Origin: Shinella sp. CPCC 101442
GTDB taxonomy: Bacteria; Pseudomonadota; Alphaproteobacteria; Rhizobiales; Rhizobiaceae
Direction: 5' to 3'
Assembly: GCF_024704725.1 (NCBI RefSeq)
Contig: NZ_JALIQS010000002.1
Location: forward strand, 372,001-436,000
Length of the DNA: 64,000 nucleotides
In this document: piece after piece, positions 1 to 8,726 of the stretch
Layout of the letters: every line of letters begins with the position of its first letter
Position numbering within the stretch: the first letter of the stretch is position 1
Position numbers and translations under genes: made by a program
Notes under the pieces: generated by a model
Databases searched by the model: none
Seen by the model: the letters and a program-made list of their open reading frames with translations, nothing else
What the model was told of the DNA's origin: nothing

Positions 1-660
1 ATCATGCTGCTCAGCCACCTCGCCTGCGCCGACGATCCGGGCCATCAGCTCAACCGCCAGCAGCTCCAGCGCTTCCGCAGCGTCGTCGAGGCCTTCGACG
101 ATATCGATGCGACGCTTGCCAACTCCGCCGGCATCTTCCTCGGCGAGGACTACCACTTCACCCTCACCCGCCCCGGTATCGCGCTCTATGGCGGCGCCGC
201 CGTCAACGATGTCCCGAATCCGATGAAGCCCGTCGTCACCGCCGAGGCGCGCATCCTGCAGGTGCGCGAGGCGAAAGCCGGTGAGAGCGTCAGCTACGGC
301 GCCTCGACGGTTTTCACGCGCGACACGCGCATCGCCGTCGCCGCCCTCGGCTACGCGGACGGCTATATGCGCAGCCTCTCCGGCTCCGGCGTGCCGCTGC
401 GCAAGGCGAACATTCCCGGTGCCAGCGGCGTTCTGCATGGCCGAACCGTTCCCCTGATCGGCCGCGTCACCATGGACCTCACCCATTTCGACGTCACCGA
501 CCTGCCCGCAGGCAGCGTGCGCGCCGGCGACTTCATCGAAGTCTTCGGCAGGAACATGCCGATCGAGGATGTCGCGCGTGCCGGCGGCACGATCGACTAC
601 GAACTCCTCACCGGCCTCGGCCGCCGCTACGAACGGCGATACGAGCATGTGAAAAAATAG
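1..660 (+). CDS. alr: Alanine racemase, C-terminal part (5' end cut off by window)
   Basis: PLP-dependent alanine racemase makes D-alanine for peptidoglycan in the cytoplasm. Only about the last 219 residues are present; the family is usually 360-380 long, so the lysine that holds PLP lies outside the window. The C-terminal beta domain is clear: SVSYGASTVF carries the catalytic tyrosine and VTMDLTHFDVTD is the conserved segment near the second active site. The frame is open to base 1. A 57-base gap separates it from radA on the same strand. Confidence 0.93.
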   Translation: MMLLSHLACADDPGHQLNRQQLQRFRSVVEAFDDIDATLANSAGIFLGEDYHFTLTRPGIALYGGAAVNDVPNPMKPVVTAEARILQVREAKAGESVSYGASTVFTRDTRIAVAALGYADGYMRSLSGSGVPLRKANIPGASGVLHGRTVPLIGRVTMDLTHFDVTDLPAGSVRAGDFIEVFGRNMPIEDVARAGGTIDYELLTGLGRRYERRYEHVKK

Positions 661-717
661 GATGCGTTCCTGTTTTGTGCTAATGGCTCTCCGATTGATT
701 CCGGAGAGCGATACCTG

Positions 718-2121
718 ATGGCGAAAGCCCGCACCCAATTCATCTGCCAGAACTGCGGCACCGCGCATTCCCGCTGGGTCGGGAAATGCGAGGGCTGCGG
801 CGAGTGGAACACCGTCGTCGAGGAAGACCCGATGGGCGGCATCGGCTCCGGGCCCGGCAGGGTGCCGAAGAAGGGCCGTCCCGTCGCGCTGACGGCGCTC
901 TCGGGCGAAATCGAGGAAGCGCCGCGCATCCACACCGGCATCGGCGAACTCGACCGCGCGACCGGCGGCGGCTTCGTGCGCGGCTCGGCGGTGCTGATCG
1001 GCGGCGATCCGGGCATCGGCAAGTCGACCCTGCTCATGCAGGCCGCCGCCGCCCTCTCCCGCCGCGGCCACCGCATCATCTATGTCTCGGGCGAAGAGGC
1101 TGTCGCGCAGGTGCGTCTGCGTGCCCAGCGCCTGCAGGCCGCCGAGACGGACGTGCTGCTCGCCGCCGAAACCAATGTCGAGGACATTCTTGCGACAGTC
1201 GGGGAAGGCAAGCGGCCGGATCTCATCATCATCGATTCGATCCAGACGCTGTGGAGCGACACGGCGGAGGCAGCACCCGGCACGGTGACGCAGGTGCGCA
1301 CCGGCGTGCAGGCGATGATCCGCTTCGCCAAGCAGACGGGTGCCGCCATGGTGCTCGTCGGCCATGTCACGAAGGACGGCCAGATCGCCGGCCCGCGCGT
1401 CGTCGAGCACATGGTCGACGCCGTGCTCTATTTCGAGGGCGACCGCGGCCATCACTACCGCATCCTGCGCACCGTCAAGAACCGTTTTGGGCCGACGGAC
1501 GAGATCGGCGTCTTCGAAATGTCCGACAAGGGACTGCGCGAAGTCTCCAACCCTTCCGAACTCTTTCTCGGCGAGCGCAATGCGAAATCGCCGGGCGCCG
1601 CAGTCTTCGCCGGCATGGAGGGCACGCGGCCCGTGCTCGTCGAGGTGCAGGCGCTGGTCGCGCCCACCTCGCTCGGCACGCCCCGACGCGCGATCGTCGG
1701 CTGGGATTCGGCACGGCTTTCAATGATCCTTGCGGTGCTGGAAGCCCATTGCGGCGTGCGGCTCGGGCAACACGATGTTTACCTCAATGTGGCGGGCGGT
1801 TATCGCATTTCGGAGCCGGCAGCGGACCTTGCGGTCGCCTCAGCGCTCGTTTCCTCGCTTGCCGGTCTTGCCCTTCCCGCCGATTGCGTCTATTTCGGCG
1901 AAGTCAGCCTGTCGGGCGCCATTCGCCCGGTAGCGCACACCGCCCAGCGCCTCAAGGAGGCGGAGAAACTGGGTTTTTCGCAGGCCGTCCTGCCCGCCGG
2001 TTCCGCCGATCTGCCCAAGGGCGCTGGCGGCCGCTGGAGCGAGATCGACAGCCTGCCGGATCTGGTGGCGCGCATTGCCGGATCGAAAAGCGCCCTCAAG
2101 CGGCAAGACGAAGACGTCTGA
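718..2121 (+). CDS. radA: DNA repair protein RadA
   Basis: RadA is a RecA-like ATPase that helps process recombination intermediates. At 467 residues it has the normal length. It carries an N-terminal four-cysteine zinc finger (Cys10, Cys13, Cys24, Cys27), Walker A GDPGIGKST at 96-104, the KNRFG motif typical of RadA near 255, and a C-terminal Lon-protease-like domain. The start ATG at 718 gives the zinc finger at the expected place. It sits between alr and cvpA on the same strand, as in many rhizobia. Confidence 0.97.
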   Translation: MAKARTQFICQNCGTAHSRWVGKCEGCGEWNTVVEEDPMGGIGSGPGRVPKKGRPVALTALSGEIEEAPRIHTGIGELDRATGGGFVRGSAVLIGGDPGIGKSTLLMQAAAALSRRGHRIIYVSGEEAVAQVRLRAQRLQAAETDVLLAAETNVEDILATVGEGKRPDLIIIDSIQTLWSDTAEAAPGTVTQVRTGVQAMIRFAKQTGAAMVLVGHVTKDGQIAGPRVVEHMVDAVLYFEGDRGHHYRILRTVKNRFGPTDEIGVFEMSDKGLREVSNPSELFLGERNAKSPGAAVFAGMEGTRPVLVEVQALVAPTSLGTPRRAIVGWDSARLSMILAVLEAHCGVRLGQHDVYLNVAGGYRISEPAADLAVASALVSSLAGLALPADCVYFGEVSLSGAIRPVAHTAQRLKEAEKLGFSQAVLPAGSADLPKGAGGRWSEIDSLPDLVARIAGSKSALKRQDEDV

Positions 2122-2251
2122 CGGCCTTCGGCAACGGAAACCCCTGTGGGAAACCCGTGCCGAACCGGGACGGCAAAGACGCCTTCCGCTAATGTGCGCT
2201 CCGCACGGGACGTGGGGTCTGGCGACATTTCGGGTTTGGAGTAGGACGAAC

Positions 2252-2884
2252 ATGCCCATCACAATTCTCGACGGTATCGTCATCGGCGTCGCGCTGTTTT
2301 CCGCCGTGCTGGCGATGGTGCGCGGCTTTTCGCGCGAGGTACTGTCCGTAGCAAGCTGGGTGGGTGCCGCGGCAGCCGCCTACTTCCTCTATCCGGTGCT
2401 TCTGCCTTACGCGAAGGATTACACGACGAGCGACACCGTCGCGATGGTCGGCTCCGCCGGCGCCGTCTTCCTCGTCGCGCTCATCGTGATCTCCTTCATC
2501 ACCATGCGGATCGCCGATTTCATCATCGACAGCCGCATCGGCGCGCTCGACCGCACGCTGGGCTTCCTGTTCGGTGCCGCCCGCGGCATTCTGCTCGTCG
2601 TCGTCGCCATGCTGTTCTTCAACTGGCTGGTCGCACCGCAGCAGCAGCCGCCATGGGTCACGACGGCGAAATCGAAGCCGCTGCTCGACAATCTCGGCTC
2701 GCGCCTCATTGCGCTGCTGCCCGAGGACGCCGATGCCACGATCATCGACCGCCTGCGCGGCAAGCCCACCGACGGTGCGCCGGCGACCGGCGAAGGCGGC
2801 ACGACGGAAGACCCGGACGCCGCAACGGGCACAGGGGGCGCCGACCAGGCGCCAGCCGAAGAAACGCCCGCCACGAACGGATAA
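2252..2884 (+). CDS. cvpA: CvpA family membrane protein
   Basis: CvpA-family inner-membrane protein of 210 residues with four predicted membrane segments in the first 140 residues (MPITILDGIVIGVALFSAVL begins the first). The tail is hydrophilic and rich in Gly, Ala, Asp and Thr. CvpA was first found as a colicin V production factor and usually lies next to purF, as here. The reading frame stays open up to 2075, but ATG 2252 gives the family's usual N terminus. The molecular role is not settled. Confidence 0.9.
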   Translation: MPITILDGIVIGVALFSAVLAMVRGFSREVLSVASWVGAAAAAYFLYPVLLPYAKDYTTSDTVAMVGSAGAVFLVALIVISFITMRIADFIIDSRIGALDRTLGFLFGAARGILLVVVAMLFFNWLVAPQQQPPWVTTAKSKPLLDNLGSRLIALLPEDADATIIDRLRGKPTDGAPATGEGGTTEDPDAATGTGGADQAPAEETPATNG

Positions 2885-2891
2885 GTGATCA

Positions 2892-2941
2892 GGGGAGCCG
2901 CCACTCGCTAAATTTGACGAAGGCAGGCTCCCCGTTTTTTT
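2892..2941 (+). terminator. Rho-independent terminator after cvpA
   Basis: GGGGAGCC (2892-2899) pairs exactly with GGCTCCCC (2926-2933) across a 26-base loop and is followed by GTTTTTTT. It ends the alr/radA/cvpA side and separates it from purF. The loop is longer than usual. Confidence 0.75.
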
Positions 2942-2995
2942 GGTAGGATAGACAATCGCCACTGACGCTTCCGGGCCTCGGTGGCAAATGCTTTA

Positions 2996-3019
2996 GGCCA
3001 TACCCATATGGGCATGGCC
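2996..3019. repeat. 24-bp near-perfect palindrome in the purF leader
   Basis: Twelve base pairs on each side of the centre (CCATATGG core) match with a single mismatch (11 of 12 pairs). It lies 57 bases before the purF start. It could be an operator for a purine regulator or an RNA hairpin. I know of no alphaproteobacterial regulator with this exact site. Confidence 0.5.
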
Positions 3020-3075
3020 GGCACCCGACGAAGACCCGTGCAACCTCCTATGGTCCCGAGCAAAGGCTTGCAGCA

Positions 3076-4569
3076 ATGAGCGATTTCCTGTTCCCCGGCC
3101 GCCACGACGACGATCTCGACGGCGATACGCTTCACGAAGAGTGCGGCGTCTTCGGCATTCTCGGCCATCCGGACGCCGCAACGCTGACGGCGCTCGGCCT
3201 GCACGCGCTCCAGCATCGCGGCCAGGAGGCCGCCGGTATCGTCTGCTTCGACGGCAAGCAGTTCCATACCGAAAAGCATATGGGCCTCGTCGGCGACCAC
3301 TACACCAACCCCGCGACGCTCGCGAAACTGCCCGGCAACATGGCGATCGGCCATACGCGCTACTCCACGACCGGCGAAGTGGCGCTGCGCAATGTCCAGC
3401 CGCTCTTTGCCGAACTCGAAGTGGGCGGTATCGCCGTCGCCCATAACGGCAACTTCACCAACGGTCTGACGCTGCGTCGCCAGCTGATTGCCGGTGGTGC
3501 CATCTGTCAGTCGACTTCCGACACCGAAGTCGTGCTCCATCTCATCGCCCGCTCGCGCTACACCAATACGACGGACCGCTTCATCGACGCGATCCGCCAG
3601 ATGGAAGGCGGCTATTCGATGCTCGGCATCACCCGCACCAAGCTGATCGCCGCCCGCGACCCCACGGGCATCCGCCCGCTCGTCATGGGCGAACTCGACG
3701 GCAAGCCGATCTTCGCGTCTGAAACCTGCGCGCTCGACATCATCGGCGCGAAGTTTATCCGGGACGTCGAGAACGGCGAGATCATCGTCTGCGAGATCCA
3801 GCAGGACGGTTCGATCACCATCGAGGCCAAGAAGTCAGGCAATCCGCAGCCGGAGCGCCTCTGCCTGTTCGAATATGTCTATTTCGCCCGTCCCGACTCG
3901 GTCGTCGGCGGCCGCAGCGTCTATGTCGCGCGCAAGAACATGGGCATCAACCTCGCCAAGGAGCACCCGGTCGAAGGCGACGTCGTCGTACCGGTTCCCG
4001 ATGGCGGCACGCCGGCAGCACTCGGCTATGCCCAGCAGAGCGGTATTCCGTTCGAATACGGCATCATCCGCAACCACTATGTCGGCCGCACCTTCATCGA
4101 ACCGACGCAGCAGATCCGCGCCTTCGGCGTGAAGCTGAAACATTCGGCCAACCGGGCGATGATCGAAGGCAAGCGCGTCATCCTCGTCGACGACTCCATC
4201 GTGCGCGGCACGACGTCGCTGAAGATCGTGCAGATGATCCGCGATGCCGGCGCCAAGGAAGTGCATATCCGCGTCGCAAGCCCGATGATCTTCTACCCCG
4301 ACTTCTACGGCATCGACACGCCCGATCGGGACAAGCTGCTTGCCAACCAGTACAACGACGTCAAGGCGATGGCCAAGCACATCGGCGCCGACTCGCTGGA
4401 GTTCATCTCGATCGACGGCCTCTACCGCGCCGTCGGCGGCGAAGACCGCAACAACGCCCGCCCGCAGTTTACCGACCACTACTTCACCGGCGACTATCCG
4501 ACGCGCCTCCTTGACAAAGAAGGCGAGACGATGGGACGGAAGATTTCGGTAATGGCAAGCAACGGATAA
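3076..4569 (+). CDS. purF: Amidophosphoribosyltransferase
   Basis: Catalyses the first committed step of purine synthesis: PRPP plus glutamine to phosphoribosylamine. It has 497 residues. The class II glutamine amidotransferase nucleophile is Cys23 in EECGVFGILG, after a short propeptide that must be removed. The PRPP-binding loop is VILVDDSIVRGTT at 368-380. RGQEAAGI and HNGNFTN are further amidotransferase signatures. An SDR gene follows after 11 bases and is probably co-transcribed. Confidence 0.97.
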   Translation: MSDFLFPGRHDDDLDGDTLHEECGVFGILGHPDAATLTALGLHALQHRGQEAAGIVCFDGKQFHTEKHMGLVGDHYTNPATLAKLPGNMAIGHTRYSTTGEVALRNVQPLFAELEVGGIAVAHNGNFTNGLTLRRQLIAGGAICQSTSDTEVVLHLIARSRYTNTTDRFIDAIRQMEGGYSMLGITRTKLIAARDPTGIRPLVMGELDGKPIFASETCALDIIGAKFIRDVENGEIIVCEIQQDGSITIEAKKSGNPQPERLCLFEYVYFARPDSVVGGRSVYVARKNMGINLAKEHPVEGDVVVPVPDGGTPAALGYAQQSGIPFEYGIIRNHYVGRTFIEPTQQIRAFGVKLKHSANRAMIEGKRVILVDDSIVRGTTSLKIVQMIRDAGAKEVHIRVASPMIFYPDFYGIDTPDRDKLLANQYNDVKAMAKHIGADSLEFISIDGLYRAVGGEDRNNARPQFTDHYFTGDYPTRLLDKEGETMGRKISVMASNG

Positions 4570-4580
4570 TTGACAGCAGC

Positions 4581-5321
4581 ATGAGCATCGACCTGAAAGA
4601 CCGCATCGCGCTGGTCACCGGCGCATCGCGCGGGATCGGCTATTTCACTGCCCTCGAATTGGCCAAGGCCGGCGCGCATGTCGTCGCCTGCGCCCGCACC
4701 GTCGGCGGGTTGGAAGAACTGGACGATGCGATCAAGGCCGCTGGCGGCTCTGCGACGCTGGTGCCCTTCGATCTCGCCGACATGGGCGCCATCGACAAGC
4801 TGGGCGGCTCGATCTTCGAACGCTGGGGCAAACTCGATATCCTCGTCGCCAATGCCGGCGTGCTGGGCACGATCTCGCCGATCGATCATGTCGAGGCGAA
4901 GGTCTTCGAGAAGGTCATGAACATCAACGTCACGGCGACGTGGCGCCTGATCCGTTCGGTCGCCCCGCTGCTTCTGAAATCGGATGCCGGTCGCGCCGTC
5001 ATCCTCTCCTCCAGCGCCGCGCACAAGTGCAAACCCTTCTGGGGCCCCTACTCCGCTTCCAAGGCGGCTGTCGAAGCCTTGGCGCGCACCTGGGCCGGCG
5101 AGACGCAGCGTACGCCTCTGCGCATCACCTCCGTCGATCCCGGTGCCACGCGCACCGCAATGCGCGCGCAGGCGATCCCCGGCGAGGATCCCTCGACCGT
5201 GCAGCATCCTTCGGACGTCGCGAAGGCTATTCTCCCGCTGGTCGCGCCTGATTATGCCGAGACGGGCAAGCTCTTCGACATGCGCCAGGGCCGTCTGGTG
5301 GACTACCGTCTGCCGGAGTAG
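4581..5321 (+). CDS. Short-chain dehydrogenase/reductase (SDR)
   Basis: Classical SDR of 246 residues. TGASRGIGY near residues 13-21 binds NAD(P), ANAG near 90 is the structural motif, and the Ser-Tyr-Lys site is SSSAAH followed by GPYSASKAA. Substrate unknown. Its position directly after purF is common in Rhizobiaceae, but I know of no role in purine metabolism. Confidence 0.88.
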   Translation: MSIDLKDRIALVTGASRGIGYFTALELAKAGAHVVACARTVGGLEELDDAIKAAGGSATLVPFDLADMGAIDKLGGSIFERWGKLDILVANAGVLGTISPIDHVEAKVFEKVMNINVTATWRLIRSVAPLLLKSDAGRAVILSSSAAHKCKPFWGPYSASKAAVEALARTWAGETQRTPLRITSVDPGATRTAMRAQAIPGEDPSTVQHPSDVAKAILPLVAPDYAETGKLFDMRQGRLVDYRLPE

Positions 5322-5345
5322 AGCGCGAAGGTCTGATTACCCGTT

Positions 5346-5377
5346 AAACGGCGCGGCACACCGCGCCGTTTTCTTTT
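5346..5377 (+). terminator. Terminator after purF-SDR
   Basis: CGGCGCGG (5349-5356), loop CACA, CCGCGCCG (5361-5368), then TTTTCTTTT. AAA on the 5' side extends the stem. It lies between the convergent SDR and HlyD genes and may also act weakly on the minus strand. Confidence 0.85.
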
Positions 5378-5423
5378 GCCCGCGACAGCCGCTCGAGGTC
5401 TGTCGAACGGACGGCATCCCAAC

Positions 5424-6461
5424 CTACTTGTCCACCACCGTCGTCACGACGACCGAAAGCCCCGGTGCGAGATATTTCGAGAGGTCCTGCCCCTCGTCGA
5501 TGGCGATACGTACCGGGATGCGCTGGGCCACCTTGGTAAAATTGCCGGTGGCATTGTCGGGCTTGATCACGCTGAATTCCGAGCCTGCCGCCGGCGAAAA
5601 GCGTTCGACATGGCCCTTCAGCGTCGCATGCTTGAACGCATCGACACGCACCTCCACGGCCTGCCCCGGTTTGATGTAGGCGAGCTGCGTTTCCTTGAAA
5701 TTGGCGATAACCCAGGTGTCGTGCGGAACGATGGCCATGAGCTGGGTTCCTGCGGCGACATACTGGCCGAGCTTGACGCCCACCTCGCCCACCACGCCAT
5801 CGCGCGGCGCGGTGATGACCGTGTTCGAGAGATCGATTTTTGCGAGTTCCACCGAGGCTTCCGCGCCCGCGACGGCCGCGCGCAAAGAATCGCGGCTGAC
5901 GATGATCGTCTGGAGGTCCTGCCGGGAGACTTCGAGATTGGCCTGCGCCTGCGAGACGGAGGCTTCGGCCTGATCGAGCGTGGTGCGGCTCTGCTCGCGG
6001 TCGGCCTGGGTGGCGATGCCCTTGTTTGACAGCTCTTCGACGCGGTTCCAGTTCTCCTCCGCCCGGCGCTTGGCGTAGGTGGCGCTGGCAAGCGCCGCCT
6101 CGCTGGCGCCGATGCGGGCCTTGGCGGCATTCTCCTGCTGGGCGGAATTGGCAAGCGCCGCCTGCTGGCTGGCCAGCGTGGCCTTCGCCTGCTCGACCTT
6201 CTGGCGATAGATACGATCGTCGAGGCGGGCGAGCACGGCACCGGCCTTCACAGGCTCGTAGTCCTTCACCTCGACATCCGTGACATAGCCGGCGAGCTGC
6301 GGGCTGATCAGCGTGACGTAGCCGCGAACATAGGCGTTGTCGGTCGTCTGCACGTCGCTTGAAAACGGCGGAAGCTGCCAGGCATAGGCGACGACGCCGA
6401 CACCGGCGAGGCCGAGGATGACGGCGAGTGCCGTCGCGGTGTTGCGGATATACTGTTTCAT
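5424..6461 (-). CDS. HlyD/EmrA-type periplasmic adaptor
   Basis: Membrane fusion protein of 345 residues that links an inner-membrane pump to an outer-membrane channel. One N-terminal membrane helix (ALAVILGLAGVGVVAYAW) is followed by a barrel-sandwich hybrid segment (DNAYVRGYVTLISPQLAGYV), a long alpha-helical hairpin rich in Ala and Gln (about 95-190), and a second half-motif (VITAPRDGVVGEVGVKLGQY). I chose ATG 6461, four bases after the MFS stop with GAAGG upstream, over a TTG at 6476. It is the last gene of the MarR-MFS-HlyD operon. Confidence 0.92.
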   Translation of the reverse strand: MKQYIRNTATALAVILGLAGVGVVAYAWQLPPFSSDVQTTDNAYVRGYVTLISPQLAGYVTDVEVKDYEPVKAGAVLARLDDRIYRQKVEQAKATLASQQAALANSAQQENAAKARIGASEAALASATYAKRRAEENWNRVEELSNKGIATQADREQSRTTLDQAEASVSQAQANLEVSRQDLQTIIVSRDSLRAAVAGAEASVELAKIDLSNTVITAPRDGVVGEVGVKLGQYVAAGTQLMAIVPHDTWVIANFKETQLAYIKPGQAVEVRVDAFKHATLKGHVERFSPAAGSEFSVIKPDNATGNFTKVAQRIPVRIAIDEGQDLSKYLAPGLSVVVTTVVDK

Positions 6462-6465
6462 GGCA

Positions 6466-8139
6466 TCAACCTTCAACGGCCGCTTCGCCGCCTGCGCGGG
6501 TGCTGGCCTCTCTGATATGGACGTAAATCCTGTGGATGGCGAGTGCGGCGGCCGAGGCGACGGCCAGCAGCGCGATGACGAAGAATGCGTCGTTGTGGGC
6601 CAGCACGTTCGCCTCGCGCGTCACCTGCTGACCGAGCAACGCGACGCCCTCGGCCTTCAGGATCGCGGCATCGGTGATCGTGTGGCTATAGGCGGCCGAC
6701 AGCTGCGAGACGCGGGCGGCGACCAGCGGATCGGTCAGCGTCATCGCCTGGGCGAGCACGTTCGAATGGAATTTTTCGCGCAGCGTGATGAAGGAGCCGA
6801 AGATCGCCGAGCCGGCAAGGCCGCCGAGGCTCTGCGTCACCAGGAAGACGACGATGAAGCTCAGGATGTATTGCGGACCCTTGCGCAGCGCCATGGTGAA
6901 GCCGGAGGCGATGGCCGGTGGCAGGAACAGGCTGCCGCCGGCCGCGATCATCGCCTGGCTGAGATACATCTGCTCGGGCCGGGTCAGGTTCGTCGCCTGG
7001 CTGTCGAGAAATGCACCGACCCCGATCAGCAACAGCGCGACCATGTGGATGCCGGGCTCCCGGCCGGGCTTTATGATCGCCGCGCAGAGAAGGCCACCCG
7101 CGGCCGTGGCCAGAGCCACGACGCTGTAGAGGCCGATCAGCTGGTCGTTCTGCAACCCCATGATCTGGAAGAAGTTGCCGGCGACGGCGGTCTGCTCGGC
7201 AAGCATCAGGCGGAAAAGGATCAGCACCGCCGCGAAGTGCAACATCTCGCGGCTGACGAGCCAACGCAGATCGATGAGCGGCTTTTCACGGTTGAGCTCC
7301 AGCACGGCGGCGATGGTCAGCGCCACGATCATGACGACCGAGAGTTCACCGATCCACTGCGCCTCCATCCACCAATAGGTCCGCCCCGTCACGAGGATGA
7401 CGGCACCCGAGCCGAAGCCGATGGCAATGAAGAAATAGCTGACGATATCGAGCTTCTCGATGACCTTCGCGCGCGGCAGAGGGGTCAGCGGTAGGAGGTA
7501 GATCGCCGCGAAGGAGAGCATGGAGAGCGCGACCTCGAGGATGAGCAGGCCCCGCACGTTGCCGAGTTCGATGAGCGGCGGCGAGATGATGCGCGTCAGC
7601 GGCGCGGCAAGGCCGATATTGGTGAGCGCCAGCGAGATGCCGATCGTCAGCTTGCGCGCCGGCGTGAAGGCTTCCAGCATGTAGAGAAAGCCCAGCGAGG
7701 ACAGCGGGGCGGCGGCAATGCCCGCGAAGAACCGCAGCACGATCGCCGAATGCAGGTCGGTGATGAACATATGCAGCACCGTCACGACGAGGAACACGGC
7801 GATGCCGAGTTCGGCGAAGTGGCGCAGGCCATACTGGTTGCGGATCTTTATGAGCGCGATCGACAGCGAGGCATTCGGCGCCATGTAGGCGGCCATCAGC
7901 CAGACGGCCTCCGCACTCGTCGCACCGAACGGGCCTTGCAACTGCGGAATGTTGGCGGCGACGAGGTTCATGCCGAAGCCCTGCGTCATGGCAAGCAGGG
8001 TGGAAGCGGCCATATAGGCGGCAGCGCGGGATGGCGCCATGGGAGGCGGTGTCGGCGGGGCGGCGGCGGGTGCCTGCCCGGCCGGCTCTTTTGCCTCGTC
8101 CTCCGTCCCGCGCATATCCGTGGCGGGAACGGTGCTCAT
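6466..8139 (-). CDS. MFS multidrug efflux transporter, DHA2/EmrB type
   Basis: Protein of 557 residues with a Pro/Ala-rich cytoplasmic N terminus (about 40 residues) and enough hydrophobic segments for the 14 helices of the DHA2 family. It would export toxic compounds with the adaptor encoded just downstream. Its start overlaps the MarR stop as ATGA, so translation is coupled. The order regulator-pump-adaptor differs from emrRAB of Escherichia coli, where the adaptor comes first. The substrate cannot be read from sequence. Confidence 0.9.
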   Translation of the reverse strand: MSTVPATDMRGTEDEAKEPAGQAPAAAPPTPPPMAPSRAAAYMAASTLLAMTQGFGMNLVAANIPQLQGPFGATSAEAVWLMAAYMAPNASLSIALIKIRNQYGLRHFAELGIAVFLVVTVLHMFITDLHSAIVLRFFAGIAAAPLSSLGFLYMLEAFTPARKLTIGISLALTNIGLAAPLTRIISPPLIELGNVRGLLILEVALSMLSFAAIYLLPLTPLPRAKVIEKLDIVSYFFIAIGFGSGAVILVTGRTYWWMEAQWIGELSVVMIVALTIAAVLELNREKPLIDLRWLVSREMLHFAAVLILFRLMLAEQTAVAGNFFQIMGLQNDQLIGLYSVVALATAAGGLLCAAIIKPGREPGIHMVALLLIGVGAFLDSQATNLTRPEQMYLSQAMIAAGGSLFLPPAIASGFTMALRKGPQYILSFIVVFLVTQSLGGLAGSAIFGSFITLREKFHSNVLAQAMTLTDPLVAARVSQLSAAYSHTITDAAILKAEGVALLGQQVTREANVLAHNDAFFVIALLAVASAAALAIHRIYVHIREASTRAGGEAAVEG

Positions 8140-8591
8140 GCTTCCACGCTCTCCCGACAGCTTCTGGCGATATTGTCCGCCATGGCCGAAAAAACCTTCA
8201 CGGTGGTCTGCATGTCGGCCGTCGTGATGCTGTTCAGCACGTCGGCGCGCAGCGAGCGGGCGAGGTCCAGCACCTCCTCGGCAACCTTGGCGCCGTGCGG
8301 CGTCATGGCGATCTGCTTGGCCCGGCGATCGCCCTCGACCGACTGGCGCTCGATGAACCCCTGCTTCTCCATGCCGTCGAGCAAGCGCACGAGCGTCGGC
8401 GTCTCGATGTCGAGTTCCTCGGCAAGCTCCCGCTGGTTGAGCTGTGCGCCACGGCCGAGGATGAGAAGCGCGCGGGCGCGCGGCAATGTCAGGCCCCTCT
8501 CCTTCACGCGCGCGTCGAAAAGAGCACGCATCTTGCGCTGCACGCGGGAGAGGTCGTCGAGCAGGCGTTCACGGGGATCGTTAGCAGTCAT
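8136..8591 (-). CDS. MarR family transcriptional regulator
   Basis: A 151-residue winged-helix regulator. The HTH region is about 58-85 (LNQRELAEELDIETPTLVRL), followed by the wing with QSVEGDRRAK. It is probably an autorepressor of this efflux operon that is released by a toxic ligand. First gene of the operon; an AT-rich upstream region with repeats is described separately. Confidence 0.92.
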   Translation of the reverse strand: MTANDPRERLLDDLSRVQRKMRALFDARVKERGLTLPRARALLILGRGAQLNQRELAEELDIETPTLVRLLDGMEKQGFIERQSVEGDRRAKQIAMTPHGAKVAEEVLDLARSLRADVLNSITTADMQTTVKVFSAMADNIARSCRESVEA

Positions 8592-8594
8592 CTT

Positions 8595-8639
8595 GATAGT
8601 CCAAATATTATTAGCTTACTATCTATTTGCTTGCTAGTT
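8595..8639. promoter_or_regulatory. AT-rich control region of the MarR efflux operon
   Basis: Two imperfect direct repeats, TTAGCTTACTATCT (8611-8624) and TTTGCTTGCTAGTT (8626-8639), match at 10 of 14 bases and lie 15 bp apart. An inverted pair GATAGT (8595-8600) / ACTATC (8618-8623) overlaps the first. The stretch is unusually AT-rich for this genome and ends 4 bases from the MarR start. It is a candidate operator, but which repeat matters is not known. Confidence 0.45.
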
Positions 8640-8651
8640 AGTCGACCCGCA

Positions 8652-8692
8652 CCAAAAAATCAAGCCCTGTCCACAAAGTGTGGACAGGGCTT
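8652..8692 (-). terminator. Terminator of the psd-pssA transcript
   Basis: A 14-bp perfect stem (8662-8675 with 8679-8692, core CCCTGTCCACA) closes a 3-base loop. Read on the minus strand it is followed by GATTTTTT, a good U-tract. It stands between pssA and the marR promoter, so it insulates the efflux operon. Confidence 0.9.
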
Positions 8693-8726
8693 TCGGTAGG
8701 CTCACGCGGATGTGATGGCGGGACGT

